A stretch of 64,000 nucleotides of DNA from an uncultured Lachnoclostridium sp. (GTDB lineage Bacteria; Bacillota; Clostridia; Lachnospirales; Lachnospiraceae). Below, one piece after another: positions 36,451 through 44,675 of this stretch. Location: contig CABQJX010000004.1 in the NCBI GenBank assembly GCA_902464595.1, positions 6,553 to 70,552 on the forward strand, given 5' to 3'. The position numbers and the translations under genes were made by a program. Under the pieces are notes generated by a model. That model made no database searches. It worked only from the letters and a program-made list of their open reading frames with translations, and was not told the DNA's origin. Each line of letters opens with the position of its first letter. Within the stretch, counting starts at the first letter, position 1.

Positions 36451-36490
36451 AAACTTATGCACATTTATGCTGTTTTATGCTGTTTTCCCT
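36451..36490. repeat. phased TTATGC direct repeats before the aldolase promoter
   Basis: TTATGC occurs three times exactly 10 bp apart (ends at 36460, 36470 and 36480), each in a T/A-rich 10-mer, with a weaker fourth unit (ATTGC) just upstream ending at 36450. The row stops at the -35 box (36490). Confidence 0.85.
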
Positions 36491-36517
36491 TGACATGGAC
36501 AGTATATGAGCTATAAT
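36490..36517 (+). promoter_or_regulatory. consensus promoter of the transaldolase-like gene
   Basis: TTGACA and TATAAT are 16 bases apart, a near-perfect sigma-A promoter. The TTATGC repeats end at its -35 box, so a protein bound to them would contact or block polymerase. The -10 box is about 65 bases from the start codon. Confidence 0.8.
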
Positions 36518-36581
36518 ACAGATATAGATAAAAGGAGAGGGACAGAATTTCCTGCCCCGTACATTCAGGAGGGTATTGACT

Positions 36582-37235
36582 ATGAAATTTTTTGTGGACA
36601 CAGCTAATGTAGAAGACATCAAAAAAGCAAATGATATGGGTATCATCTGCGGAGTTACCACGAACCCATCTCTGATCGCAAAAGAGGGACGGGATTTTGC
36701 CGAGGTGATCAAGGAGATCACTGAGATCGTAGACGGCCCCATCAGCGGCGAGGTGAAGGCTACCACCGTAGATGCAGAAGGTATGATCAAAGAAGGACGT
36801 GAGATCGCTGCTATTCATCCAAACATGGTTGTTAAGATCCCAATGACTGTAGAGGGCTTAAAGGCAGTAAAGGTTCTTCACGCAGAAGGAATCAAGACCA
36901 ACGTTACTCTGATCTTCTCCGCTGCACAGGCACTGTTAGCCGCAAGAGCAGGCGCTACCTACGTTTCCCCATTCTTAGGCCGTCTTGACGACATTTCCAT
37001 GCCAGGCATCGATCTGATCTACGATATTACCGAGATCTTCCAGATGCACAACATCGAGACTGAGATCATCGCAGCCAGCGTCCGCAATCCGATCCACGTG
37101 ATCGACTGTGCAAAGGCAGGCGCTGACATCGCCACCGTTCCTTACAAGGTTCTGGAGCAGATGACAAAGCATCCTCTTACCGATCAGGGAATCGCAAAAT
37201 TCCAGGCTGATTACAAAGCAGTATTTGGAGAATAA
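36582..37235 (+). CDS. fsa: fructose-6-phosphate aldolase/transaldolase-like protein
   Basis: A 217-residue TIM-barrel of the small transaldolase family. The sequence begins MKFFVDTANVEDIKKA, has GVTTNPSL at about 24-31, and the Schiff-base lysine is in HPNMVVKIPMT (Lys85). Small members include true transaldolases and F6P aldolases (FSA/TalB-like); which reaction dominates cannot be told. Both link C3 and C7/C4 sugars. AGGAGG is 9 bases before the ATG at 36582; a TTG two codons earlier was rejected. It is a single gene with its own strong promoter and terminator, presumably controlled by the DeoR protein. Confidence 0.85.
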   Translation: MKFFVDTANVEDIKKANDMGIICGVTTNPSLIAKEGRDFAEVIKEITEIVDGPISGEVKATTVDAEGMIKEGREIAAIHPNMVVKIPMTVEGLKAVKVLHAEGIKTNVTLIFSAAQALLAARAGATYVSPFLGRLDDISMPGIDLIYDITEIFQMHNIETEIIAASVRNPIHVIDCAKAGADIATVPYKVLEQMTKHPLTDQGIAKFQADYKAVFGE

Positions 37236-37250
37236 AACAGAATGAAAAAA

Positions 37251-37327
37251 TGCCCCTTTCAGGCCAGACAGCATAGATTGTTCATGACAACCATACGCTG
37301 ACCGCCCCGAAAGGGGTGTTTTTATTT
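37251..37327 (+). terminator. terminator after the aldolase gene
   Basis: The hairpin CCCC-GAAA-GGGG (37305-37316) is followed by TGTTTTTATTTT. An alternative long pairing joins TGCCCCTTTC (37251-37260) with the same GAAAGGGG. It lies between convergent fsa and phoU. Confidence 0.75.
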
Positions 37328-37371
37328 TCGATTTCAGATTTCGTAAACCTCTGAAGTTTTCTCTGAGCTTC

Positions 37372-38034
37372 TTACATGATCCTCACGTTCTTTAACGCCC
37401 CTGTCTTAGAAAACTGGGTCCACTCGCACACATTCACCGCATGGTCGCCGATCCGCTCCAGATATTTGGCTACCATCAAAAGATCGATCCCCTGATCCGC
37501 CTGGTCTGGGGAGGATTTTAACAGCTCGATCACATCTGTTTTTACCTGGTTAAACAGATCGTCCACCTGGTCATCTCTTTCAATGATCTTCATGGAAGCC
37601 TCCACGTCCTGAACGATAAATGCTTCAATGGCGTCATGGAGCATACTGCTGGCACAGGAGGCCATAACCGGCAGATGCTTTACAATGTGATATGCATGCT
37701 CACTCTTGATGCGCAGGATCAGCTCCGCAATATCGGAGGCGTGATCCCCGATGCGCTCCAGATCCGTCACCACCTTCAAAGCCGTGGACACCAGCCTCAG
37801 ATCATTTGCCACTGGCTGCTGGCGCAGAATCAAGGAAAGGCAGCGGGACTCAATGGCCCTCTCCATATCGTTAATGGTGCGGTCCCCCTTGATCACTTCC
37901 TCCGCCGACTCATAATCCTGATCCTCAAAGGCAGTAAAGGTCTGCTCAATGGCCTTTTCCACCATTTTTGCCATTTCTTTTAAATCCTGTTTTAACGCTT
38001 CTAATTCATGCTCGTAAGTTACCCGTAAACTCAT
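37372..38034 (-). CDS. phoU: phosphate transport regulator PhoU
   Basis: A 220-residue all-helical protein with two PhoU repeats, each with the metal/phosphate ERIGDHA motif (about residues 92-98 and 191-197). It restrains the Pst transporter and the Pho two-component system when phosphate is plentiful. Last gene of the pst operon, 27 bases after pstB. Confidence 0.95.
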   Translation of the reverse strand: MSLRVTYEHELEALKQDLKEMAKMVEKAIEQTFTAFEDQDYESAEEVIKGDRTINDMERAIESRCLSLILRQQPVANDLRLVSTALKVVTDLERIGDHASDIAELILRIKSEHAYHIVKHLPVMASCASSMLHDAIEAFIVQDVEASMKIIERDDQVDDLFNQVKTDVIELLKSSPDQADQGIDLLMVAKYLERIGDHAVNVCEWTQFSKTGALKNVRIM

Positions 38035-38061
38035 TCGGATCCCTCCCTTCTTCCCTACTTT

Positions 38062-38823
38062 TTAACCAAACCGGCCCGTAATATAATCCTCTGTTCTCTT
38101 ATCCTTCGGCATGGTAAACAATTCGTCTGTGGGAGCATACTCAACCACCTCGCCTACCAGGAAAAAGGCCGTATAATCCGCGATACGGGCTGCCTGCTGC
38201 ATGTTATGGGTCACGATCGCTACCGTATATTTGCTTTTAAGATCATCCATGAGATCCTCAATTTTAAGAGTAGAAATGGGATCCAGGGCAGAGGTAGGCT
38301 CATCCATGAGAAGAACCTCCGGCTCCACAGCCAGGGCTCTGGCAATGCAAAGGCGCTGCTGCTGTCCTCCCGATAATCCCAGGGCCGATTTTTTCAGACG
38401 GTCGGATACCTCATCCCACAGGGCGGCTCCGCGAAGGCTGCGCTCTACGATCTCATCTAACTGGGATTTCGATTTGATCCCGTGGATCCTGGGGCCGTAG
38501 GCCACATTGTCATAGATGCTCATCGGAAATGGATTGGGCTGCTGGAATACCATGCCGATCTTTTTGCGCAAAAGCGTGGTATCCACCTGAGGATCATAAA
38601 TATTCTCCCCGTCGAGAAGCACGGTTCCCTCGATCTTCACTCCTGCCACCAGGTCGTTCATGCGGTTCAGCGTTTTCAAATAGGTAGACTTTCCGCAGCC
38701 GGAAGGCCCGATAAAAGCAGTGATCTTATTTTCATATAAATCCAGATTAATATTTTTAAGTGCATGATTTTCCCCATAATACAGGTTCAGATCCTGGGTC
38801 GAAATCTTTGTCTTAGCTTCCAC
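38062..38823 (-). CDS. pstB: phosphate ABC transporter ATPase PstB
   Basis: A 253-residue ABC ATPase. Walker A GPSGCGKS, signature LSGGQQQR, Walker B VLLMDEP and the PstB-specific phrase MVFQQPNPFPMSIYDNVAYGPR are present. It powers high-affinity phosphate import through PstCA. Gap of 30 bases to pstA. Confidence 0.97.
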   Translation of the reverse strand: MEAKTKISTQDLNLYYGENHALKNINLDLYENKITAFIGPSGCGKSTYLKTLNRMNDLVAGVKIEGTVLLDGENIYDPQVDTTLLRKKIGMVFQQPNPFPMSIYDNVAYGPRIHGIKSKSQLDEIVERSLRGAALWDEVSDRLKKSALGLSGGQQQRLCIARALAVEPEVLLMDEPTSALDPISTLKIEDLMDDLKSKYTVAIVTHNMQQAARIADYTAFFLVGEVVEYAPTDELFTMPKDKRTEDYITGRFG

Positions 38824-38853
38824 GTTTGATCTCCTTATAAAAATTTGATTCGG

Positions 38854-39762
38854 TTACTCCGTCTTAAAACGATAGGACAGATACTTTGCCAGCCCGTTGA
38901 TGGCAAGGACGATGACAAGAAGAACCACTGCCACTCCAAATGCCTCGTTATACTTTGCTTTCTGCATAAACAGATACAGCTGTATGGTCAGCGTTCCGCC
39001 GGACTCGAATATCTTGGAAAAAAGGTTTCTGGGAAGATAATAGCCGCTTCCAGCTGTAAATAAAAGGGCGGCGGACTCTCCCACGATCCTTCCGATGGCC
39101 AGGATCACTCCCGTCAGGATCCCCGGCATAGCGCTGGGAAGCAGAATGGTACGGATCATATACCACTTGGTGGCTCCGATCCCCAATGCCCCGTGGCGGT
39201 AGCTGTCAGGCACAGTCTTTAACGCTTCCTGGGTGGTTCTGGTAATCAGGGGCAGGATCATGATGGTCAATGTGAGCGCTCCGGTCAAAATAGAATATCC
39301 CGATCCAAACAGTTTTCCGAAAATACTTCCAAAAAATACCATTCCAAAGAGTCCAAAAATAATGGACGGGATACCGGACAGGGTCTCCGTAGTAAACTCA
39401 ATCATACGCACCACGGGCCCCGGCTTAGCATACTCATTTAAGTAAATGGCCGAGCCAACCCCCAGAGGCGTAGCTAACAGCAGCGTAATGACAACGATAT
39501 AAAAGGTATTGATAATATTTCCCAGGATACCAAAGGTTCCCTTGGTGGCGTTGGAGGCTGTGCTCAAAAACTGCCACGTCACATGGGGGATCCCCCTGAC
39601 AAATACATATCCCATAATACCGATGAGCAAAAGGATAGAAAAGCCTGCACAGACATAGATAAGAGTTGTCAAAAGCACGTCTGTCCCCCGGATCCGCTTT
39701 CCGTAAATGCTTCCTCTGTCAGCGGTACTTTGCTGAACCTGCACTGCAATCTCGTTTGTCAT
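38854..39762 (-). CDS. pstA: phosphate ABC transporter permease PstA
   Basis: A 302-residue inner-membrane permease with six transmembrane segments; the sequence GIPSIIFGLFGMVFFG and the EALKTVPDSYRHGALGIGATKW coupling loop are typical of PstA. It overlaps the end of pstC by 4 bases (translational coupling). Confidence 0.95.
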   Translation of the reverse strand: MTNEIAVQVQQSTADRGSIYGKRIRGTDVLLTTLIYVCAGFSILLLIGIMGYVFVRGIPHVTWQFLSTASNATKGTFGILGNIINTFYIVVITLLLATPLGVGSAIYLNEYAKPGPVVRMIEFTTETLSGIPSIIFGLFGMVFFGSIFGKLFGSGYSILTGALTLTIMILPLITRTTQEALKTVPDSYRHGALGIGATKWYMIRTILLPSAMPGILTGVILAIGRIVGESAALLFTAGSGYYLPRNLFSKIFESGGTLTIQLYLFMQKAKYNEAFGVAVVLLVIVLAINGLAKYLSYRFKTE

Positions 39763-40691
39763 TTTACCGTTGCTCCTTTCTTCATGACCCTGGTAAGGCT
39801 TACATTGATAAACATAATAAAGGCGAACAGCACCAGGCCAATGGTAAAGAGTACCTGACGGTGAAGGCCGGAGGCATAACCCATCTCCGCTACGATGGCG
39901 GTGGTAAGGAAACGCACAGAGTTAAAGGGGAGAGGAAGATTCACAGAGCTTCCTGAAACAAGGCTGATCGCCATAGCCTCGCCGATGGCTCTTCCTGTTC
40001 CCAGCACAACCGCTGTGATGATGCCGGATTTGGCTGCCGGAACAATCACCTGGAAGATCGTCTGGATCCTGGTGGCCCCTAACGCCAGGGAAGCGCTCTT
40101 TAAATGGGCCGGAACCGCCCGCAGGGCAGACTCGCTGATATTGATGACTGTAGGAAGGATCATCAGAGCCAGAACTAAAACTGCGGAGATCAGATTTGCC
40201 CCTCCTGTAAACTGGTGGGTTTCTGACCCTTTAAACAGAGCCAGCTCAAGCTTATACATCAAAGGATTGAGGATCAAAATTCCTAAAAGGCCGTAGATCA
40301 CAGAAGGGATACCGGCTAAAAGCTCTATGGCCGGACGGACAATGCTGCTGAGCCTTTTGGGAGCTACCTCCGCCAGGAAAATAGCGGTCATCACCCCAAT
40401 GGGAACTCCAATGAGGATGGCCAAAAAGGTTCCGGTGATGGAAGTCAGGATAACGTAGAGAATACCAAAGCTGGGATTCTCTGCTGCCGGCTGCCACAGG
40501 GTTCCGAATAGGATTTCCGAAAGCCCCACCTGAAACAGGGCCGGGGTCCCGTTGATGATCATATACAGCGTAATGGACGCAACCGCCAGGACAGCGAAAA
40601 AGCCGCAGGCTGTAAAAATCGCCTCTGCAGCTTTTTCAACGGCGGACTTGCTGCCATGGCTGGAACGTATGGAACTTATTTCCGCTCTCAT
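39759..40691 (-). CDS. pstC: phosphate ABC transporter permease PstC
   Basis: A 310-residue permease partner of PstA with GIPSVIYGLLGILIL, SALRAVPAHLKSASLALGATR and six membrane helices. I set the ATG at 40691 because AAAGGAG lies about 9 bases upstream, leaving a 28-base gap from pstS; a longer version is possible. Confidence 0.95.
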   Translation of the reverse strand: MRAEISSIRSSHGSKSAVEKAAEAIFTACGFFAVLAVASITLYMIINGTPALFQVGLSEILFGTLWQPAAENPSFGILYVILTSITGTFLAILIGVPIGVMTAIFLAEVAPKRLSSIVRPAIELLAGIPSVIYGLLGILILNPLMYKLELALFKGSETHQFTGGANLISAVLVLALMILPTVINISESALRAVPAHLKSASLALGATRIQTIFQVIVPAAKSGIITAVVLGTGRAIGEAMAISLVSGSSVNLPLPFNSVRFLTTAIVAEMGYASGLHRQVLFTIGLVLFAFIMFINVSLTRVMKKGATVK

Positions 40692-40719
40692 GCAGGAAGT
40701 CTCCTTTCTCTGTTCCAAA

Positions 40720-41685
40720 CTAGTTTTCAGGAACGATCAGGCCTACAGCCTTGATGATCTCCTGTCCCTCTTCAGAATGGATATAGTCAAAAAGTGCCTT
40801 TACCAGATCGCTCTGCTCGCTTACCTCTCCCTTGGTCGCCATTACAAACGGACGGCTTAAGAAGTAGGAGCCTGCCTTGATGTTCTCCTCTGTTGCCTCA
40901 GTTCCCTCTAATTTCACAGCCTTTACGGTGTCGTCCAGTACGTCCAGGGAAACATAGCCGATGGCTCCGGGAGTGGAGGCTACCTTCGCCATAACAGCGC
41001 CGGTGCTGTCTAACTCATTGCTGTATTTACACTTATCCTTTAATTCCAAAAGCTCCTCGAAGGCACTTCTTGTACCGGAACCAGCCTCGCGCCCTACCAC
41101 TACGATAGGAGCGTCGCTTCCGCCTGCATCCTTCCAGTTGGTGATCTTGCCTTCGTAAATATCTGCCAGCTGCTGCTTTGTCAGATCCTCTGCTGTATTG
41201 GCAGGATCTACGATCACAGCGATTCCGTCAATTGCCACGATATTTTCAGCAGCGCCCTTTCCCTTTTCTTCCTCTGTTAAGTCTCTGGAAGCATTTCCAA
41301 TATCCGCAGTTCCGCCTAATACAGCTTCAACGCCTGCGCCGGAACCTACAAACTCAGCGGTTACTGTTACCTTCGGATATTTTGCCATAAAAGACTCAGC
41401 CAGTGCATTGGCAAATTTCTCCATGGAAGTGGAGCCTACCATGCTGATAGAACCGCTCAGATCAGCGGATGGAGCCTCCTCCTTTGCCTCAGCGCTTGTG
41501 TCCTCGGCTGCCTTTTCCTCTGTGCTCTCTGCTGCTTCTGCCTTTGGGCTCTCTGCTGCCTCTGTCTTAGTTTCAGCTGCCGCCGGGGTGGTCTCTGCTG
41601 TCTTTCCAGCACATCCTGCCAGAGAGCTCATAGCCAATACAACGGTTCCGATCATTGCTGCTGCCTTCTTGCCATTCATCTTCAT
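40720..41685 (-). CDS. pstS: phosphate-binding lipoprotein PstS
   Basis: A 321-residue lipoprotein (lipobox LAGC, Cys25) with an alanine/glutamate-rich linker (about 28-75) and the PstS core: SGSISMVGSTSMEKF, FVGSGAGVEAVLGGTADIGNASR, ...VVVGREAGSGTRSAFEELL. These contact phosphate in PstS proteins. GAGGAGG lies upstream of the ATG at 41685. First gene of pstSCAB-phoU, preceded by a Pho box; induction in phosphate limitation is expected. Confidence 0.95.
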   Translation of the reverse strand: MKMNGKKAAAMIGTVVLAMSSLAGCAGKTAETTPAAAETKTEAAESPKAEAAESTEEKAAEDTSAEAKEEAPSADLSGSISMVGSTSMEKFANALAESFMAKYPKVTVTAEFVGSGAGVEAVLGGTADIGNASRDLTEEEKGKGAAENIVAIDGIAVIVDPANTAEDLTKQQLADIYEGKITNWKDAGGSDAPIVVVGREAGSGTRSAFEELLELKDKCKYSNELDSTGAVMAKVASTPGAIGYVSLDVLDDTVKAVKLEGTEATEENIKAGSYFLSRPFVMATKGEVSEQSDLVKALFDYIHSEEGQEIIKAVGLIVPEN

Positions 41686-41891
41686 AATACAATTCCTCCT
41701 CATTTTTGCAGCCTCCGTTTTTGTGTATGGATCCCACATTTCATATGGGTGGGGCTGCGTCATCCTTTCATATAAGCTGGTTTCTCTTCCAGCTTTTAAA
41801 TGCTGCTTACTGTAACTCAGCTTTCTATGTTCTTGCTGCTCGTTACGGTTAGGAGTATACAAAAGTTTCTGTTTTGGAGAAATCATGATAT

Positions 41892-41919
41892 TGTATAGAT
41901 TATGTAAAAAGTTTGTAAA
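41892..41919 (-). promoter_or_regulatory. Pho box (PhoP-type direct repeats) upstream of pstS
   Basis: On the minus strand TTTACA (41914-41919), TTTACA (41903-41908) and TATACA (41892-41897) are spaced exactly 11 bp apart, matching the Bacillus PhoP box TT(A/C/T)ACA with 5-base gaps. A candidate -10 TATACT lies at 41854-41859. No phoPR genes are in this window. Confidence 0.75.
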
Positions 41920-42008
41920 GCCGCCCAGCCCGGTAACTTCCGGACAGGACGGCTTCGCCTCCATGCTCTTTCCTTATTCTATTTGTTTTGCGTATCATCA
42001 GGCTTTTT

Positions 42009-42437
42009 CTAACTTCTCCTGATAAAATCGGTTCCGCATTTCGGGCAATGGATACGGATCTTTCCATGTCCCCTGGGTACGCGCACCTTCTGTCCACAGC
42101 CGGGACACTTAAAAATGCGGTATTTGCGGCTCTCAGAAAAACGAAATCTTAACTTCTTTATATATTCCGTCACATAAAATTCATACCGGAGATATATTTG
42201 ATTCTCCTGCCAACGTTTCTGTATATTTTTGGAAAATATACGGAAGTACAGCCAGATGATACCTGCCAGCTCCAAAGCATTCAGGATTCGGTACAGCAGC
42301 CTCCCGTGCCAAAAAAACCGAAGCACATACTGGGAAATGATCATCACGATCACCGCTGCTGCCAAAAAACGTCCCAGCTGATCCGCCCCGTACCGGCCGA
42401 TCATAAACCGCCTGAACTTTTCTCTCCATTGATCCAT
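42009..42437 (-). CDS. small membrane protein with C-terminal zinc ribbon
   Basis: A 142-residue protein with two predicted membrane helices (about 24-41 and 47-66), a basic middle, and a zinc ribbon with Cys111, Cys114, Cys131 and Cys134 (CPGCG...CPKCG). Such proteins occur in Clostridia beside varied genes; function is not known. Cytoplasmic ribbon, membrane anchored. It stands alone between pst and the repeat elements, reading in the same direction as pst. Confidence 0.7.
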   Translation of the reverse strand: MDQWREKFRRFMIGRYGADQLGRFLAAAVIVMIISQYVLRFFWHGRLLYRILNALELAGIIWLYFRIFSKNIQKRWQENQIYLRYEFYVTEYIKKLRFRFSESRKYRIFKCPGCGQKVRVPRGHGKIRIHCPKCGTDFIRRS

Positions 42438-42494
42438 TCTGTCAAACTCCTCTCCTGACTTGAGCCTTATGTCAATTTTTCCAAATGATACATT

Positions 42495-42647
42495 GTAACT
42501 GTTCAGCCATGCGAAGATTCAGGCAGGAAAATGGGGTGAAAGCTTGTTTTCATAATCATTTTCCTGTCTGAATCTTCATAGGGCAGACGCCCAACCATCT
42601 TCTTGTCCGTTTTAAACGGACAAGAAGATGGTTGGCTGAACGGTTAC
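42495..42647. repeat. palindromic MITE/REP-like element, copy 1
   Basis: The ends GTAACTGTTCAGCCA (42495-42509) and TGGCTGAACGGTTAC (42633-42647) are 15-bp terminal inverted repeats with one mismatch. Inside lie a 21-bp stem (42513-42533 with 42557-42577, one mismatch) and a perfect 22-bp stem (42591-42612 with 42614-42635). No coding sequence is visible. Its shape and about 150-bp size resemble miniature mobile or REP elements, but no target duplication was proven. Confidence 0.7.
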
Positions 42648-42741
42648 GATACGTTCTATGGCTCACGCTTTTCACTATAACTGAATTTGTGCAAGAAAGC
42701 AATCTTATTGTATCTTGAGTCTCCCCATTTTCTGGCCGAAA

Positions 42742-42816
42742 CTTCATAGGGCAGGCCCCCAACGCTTCCTGTCCGTTTCAAACGGACAGGAAGATGGTTG
42801 GCTGAACTGATACGTT
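42742..42816. repeat. palindromic element, partial copy 2
   Basis: CTTCATAGGGCAG, CTTCCTGTCC, AAACGGACAGGAAG, GATGGTTGGCTGAAC and a GATACGTT tail repeat the right half of copy 1. The stem has CTTCCTG where copy 1 has CTTCTTG, and the other arm changed as well (AGGAAG for AGAAG), a compensatory pair that keeps pairing. The left arm lost two bases. Confidence 0.7.
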
Positions 42817-42842
42817 ATTTTTTCAAAAACCGTTCTATTTTA

Positions 42843-42871
42843 TTGACAATAACGCTTTTCCATTATATGAT
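42843..42871 (+). promoter_or_regulatory. promoter of the modABC operon
   Basis: TTGACA, a 17-base spacer and TATGAT give a strong sigma-A promoter. Transcription from here leaves a leader of about 100 bases before modA. Confidence 0.75.
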
Positions 42872-42887
42872 TAGGACATATGATGAT

Positions 42888-42955
42888 GCCAGGGTCAAAA
42901 AGTCAATCCAGCCGATGGAAGCTTGCCTGCAGGAGGATGTTTGAACTTGAGACCC
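42888..42955 (+). promoter_or_regulatory. possible structured leader of modA (Moco-type riboswitch candidate)
   Basis: GGGTC (42892-42896) pairs with GACCC (42951-42955). Inside lie TCCA-GCCGA-TGGA, the palindrome CCTGCAGG, and an ATCC/GGAT pair. It starts just after the predicted transcription start and ends just before the modA ribosome site. Structured leaders that sense molybdenum or tungsten cofactor occur before such operons; this one is short and was not tested against a covariance model. Confidence 0.35.
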
Positions 42956-42982
42956 GCCAAAACACCGAGAAGGAGAAGGATT

Positions 42983-43837
42983 ATGAAAAAACACGTATTG
43001 GGGATTTTATTGGCTGGGGCAATGGGGTGCGCCCTGCTCACCGGATGCGGTCAAAAAACGGCTTCTCAGACAGAGGCAGCCGACGCGCAAACCACTGCTG
43101 CGCAAGCTACAAACGCTGCTCAGACTACAGACTGCGCACAGACTGCTTCTTCCATTACGGATCTCACAGGCCACACCCTTATGATCTACTGTGGGGCCGG
43201 AATGACAAAACCTTTCCAGGAAATTTCCGATTGCTTCCAAAAGGAATCCGGCTGTGAGATGAATGTTACATACGCCAATGCCGGGCAGATCCAGTCCCAG
43301 ATCAACACCTCAAAGGAAGGGGATCTGTTCATTGCCGGTTCTGCTGAGGAATTAAAGCCGGTACAGGATTTTGTGGCCGGAAGCAAGGATCTTGTAAAAC
43401 ATATCCCGGTTCTGGCTGTTCAGAGCGGCAATCCCAAAGGCATTTCCAGCCTGGAAAGCCTGACCGGAGAGGGAATCTCCCTCATCGTAGGAGATGCAGA
43501 AGCTACCCCTATCGGAAAGATTGCCAAAAAGGCCCTGACAGACAAAGGGATCTTTGAGCAGGTACATATTGAGGCAACCACCGCCACCGCTCCCCAGATG
43601 GCTGCAGTCATCTCCTCAGGAGAAGCTGACGCTGCCATTATCTGGAAGGAAAACTGCGACGCAGAAGGGGTAGAGATCGTAGAAAACAGCGGCTTGGAGG
43701 ATTACATCAAAACCATTCCTGCTGCTTCCTTAAACTGCGAGGGCGATCCTGAGGCAAAAGACGTATTCTTAGAATATCTGGACTCTGAAGATGCAAAAAA
43801 GATCTGGATGAAATATGGATATGAGATTGCAGAATAA
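42983..43837 (+). CDS. modA: molybdate/tungstate-binding lipoprotein ModA
   Basis: A 284-residue oxyanion-binding lipoprotein. Lipobox LTGC with Cys22, then a Thr/Ala/Gln-rich linker of about 35 residues (TAAQATNAAQTTD and similar), then the ModA core: LMIYCGAGMTKPFQEISDCF, GDLFIAGSAEELKPV and IGKIAKKAL. The TMPAAGST-type loop of classical ModA is altered, so tungstate selectivity cannot be excluded. AGGAGAAGG precedes the ATG. First gene of modABC. Confidence 0.85.
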   Translation: MKKHVLGILLAGAMGCALLTGCGQKTASQTEAADAQTTAAQATNAAQTTDCAQTASSITDLTGHTLMIYCGAGMTKPFQEISDCFQKESGCEMNVTYANAGQIQSQINTSKEGDLFIAGSAEELKPVQDFVAGSKDLVKHIPVLAVQSGNPKGISSLESLTGEGISLIVGDAEATPIGKIAKKALTDKGIFEQVHIEATTATAPQMAAVISSGEADAAIIWKENCDAEGVEIVENSGLEDYIKTIPAASLNCEGDPEAKDVFLEYLDSEDAKKIWMKYGYEIAE

Positions 43838-44675
43838 ACAGGAAAAAGAGAAGGGCACAGCCCCTCTCCGCAAAAAACAGGATCTATTTTCCGTTGTTAC
43901 TATTTTTATCGCGCTTTCCGTAATCCTTTTTATCGGAAGCGCGGTCTTTGCTATTGTGGCGGGAGGGCTCCCATCCTTTTTCCATACCATCAGGCAAAAG
44001 GAAGTCCGATTTGCCCTGGGCCTCAGCGCTTCCACTGCCACCATTTCCACCCTGATCGTCATGGCTCTCGCCCTCCCCACTGCCTATGCGCTGACCCGGA
44101 CCTCCATGCCCTTTAAGGCCTTGTCAGGGGTCGTTATTGAGCTGACCCTTTCCCTGCCCTATATCCTGTTAGGTCTGAGCCTTCTCATTATCTTTTCTTC
44201 CCCTGCTGGGAAATGGCTGAAAGAGCATGGGTTAAAAGTGGTATTCTCTCCTGCCGGGATCATTATGGCCCATATCCTGGTCAACCTCCCCTATGCCGTC
44301 CGCCTCATACGGACCGCCTTCGAGACTTCGGATCAAAGGTTGGAATTTATCGCCCAGACCCTGGGGGCCTCACCCTTTCGCTGCTTTCTCACCATCCTTC
44401 TTCCCATGTGCAGAAAGAACCTGATGAGCGCCTGCATCCTTACATGGTCCAGGGCTTTAGGTGAATTTGGAGCCACCCTGATGCTGGTAGGGATCACACG
44501 CTTCAAGACGGAAACCCTTCCCGGCAGCATATACTTAAGCATCTCCACCGGTGACAATGAATCAGCCATGGCCACCGCCACTCTGATGCTTCTGATCTCC
44601 GGACTAGTGCTTTTTGTATCCCGTCTTTTGACCCGGTCACCCCGCCACACGAAAAGGCAGGTGTTTTTTTCATGA
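43815..44675 (+). CDS. modB: molybdate ABC transporter permease ModB
   Basis: A 286-residue permease with six membrane helices; the typical tail GEFGATLMLVGITRFKTETLP and the EAA-like loop near GASPFRCFLTILLPMCRKN identify the molybdate/sulfate type. It overlaps modA by 23 bases and modC by 4, so translation is coupled. The N-terminus has an unusual 40-residue charged tail. Confidence 0.88.
   Translation: MDMRLQNKQEKEKGTAPLRKKQDLFSVVTIFIALSVILFIGSAVFAIVAGGLPSFFHTIRQKEVRFALGLSASTATISTLIVMALALPTAYALTRTSMPFKALSGVVIELTLSLPYILLGLSLLIIFSSPAGKWLKEHGLKVVFSPAGIIMAHILVNLPYAVRLIRTAFETSDQRLEFIAQTLGASPFRCFLTILLPMCRKNLMSACILTWSRALGEFGATLMLVGITRFKTETLPGSIYLSISTGDNESAMATATLMLLISGLVLFVSRLLTRSPRHTKRQVFFS

Noticed and set aside
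42495..42816. Simple terminators instead of a repeat element
   Set aside because: The stems lack T-runs and share terminal repeats and flanks between two copies, so a repeat family fits better.
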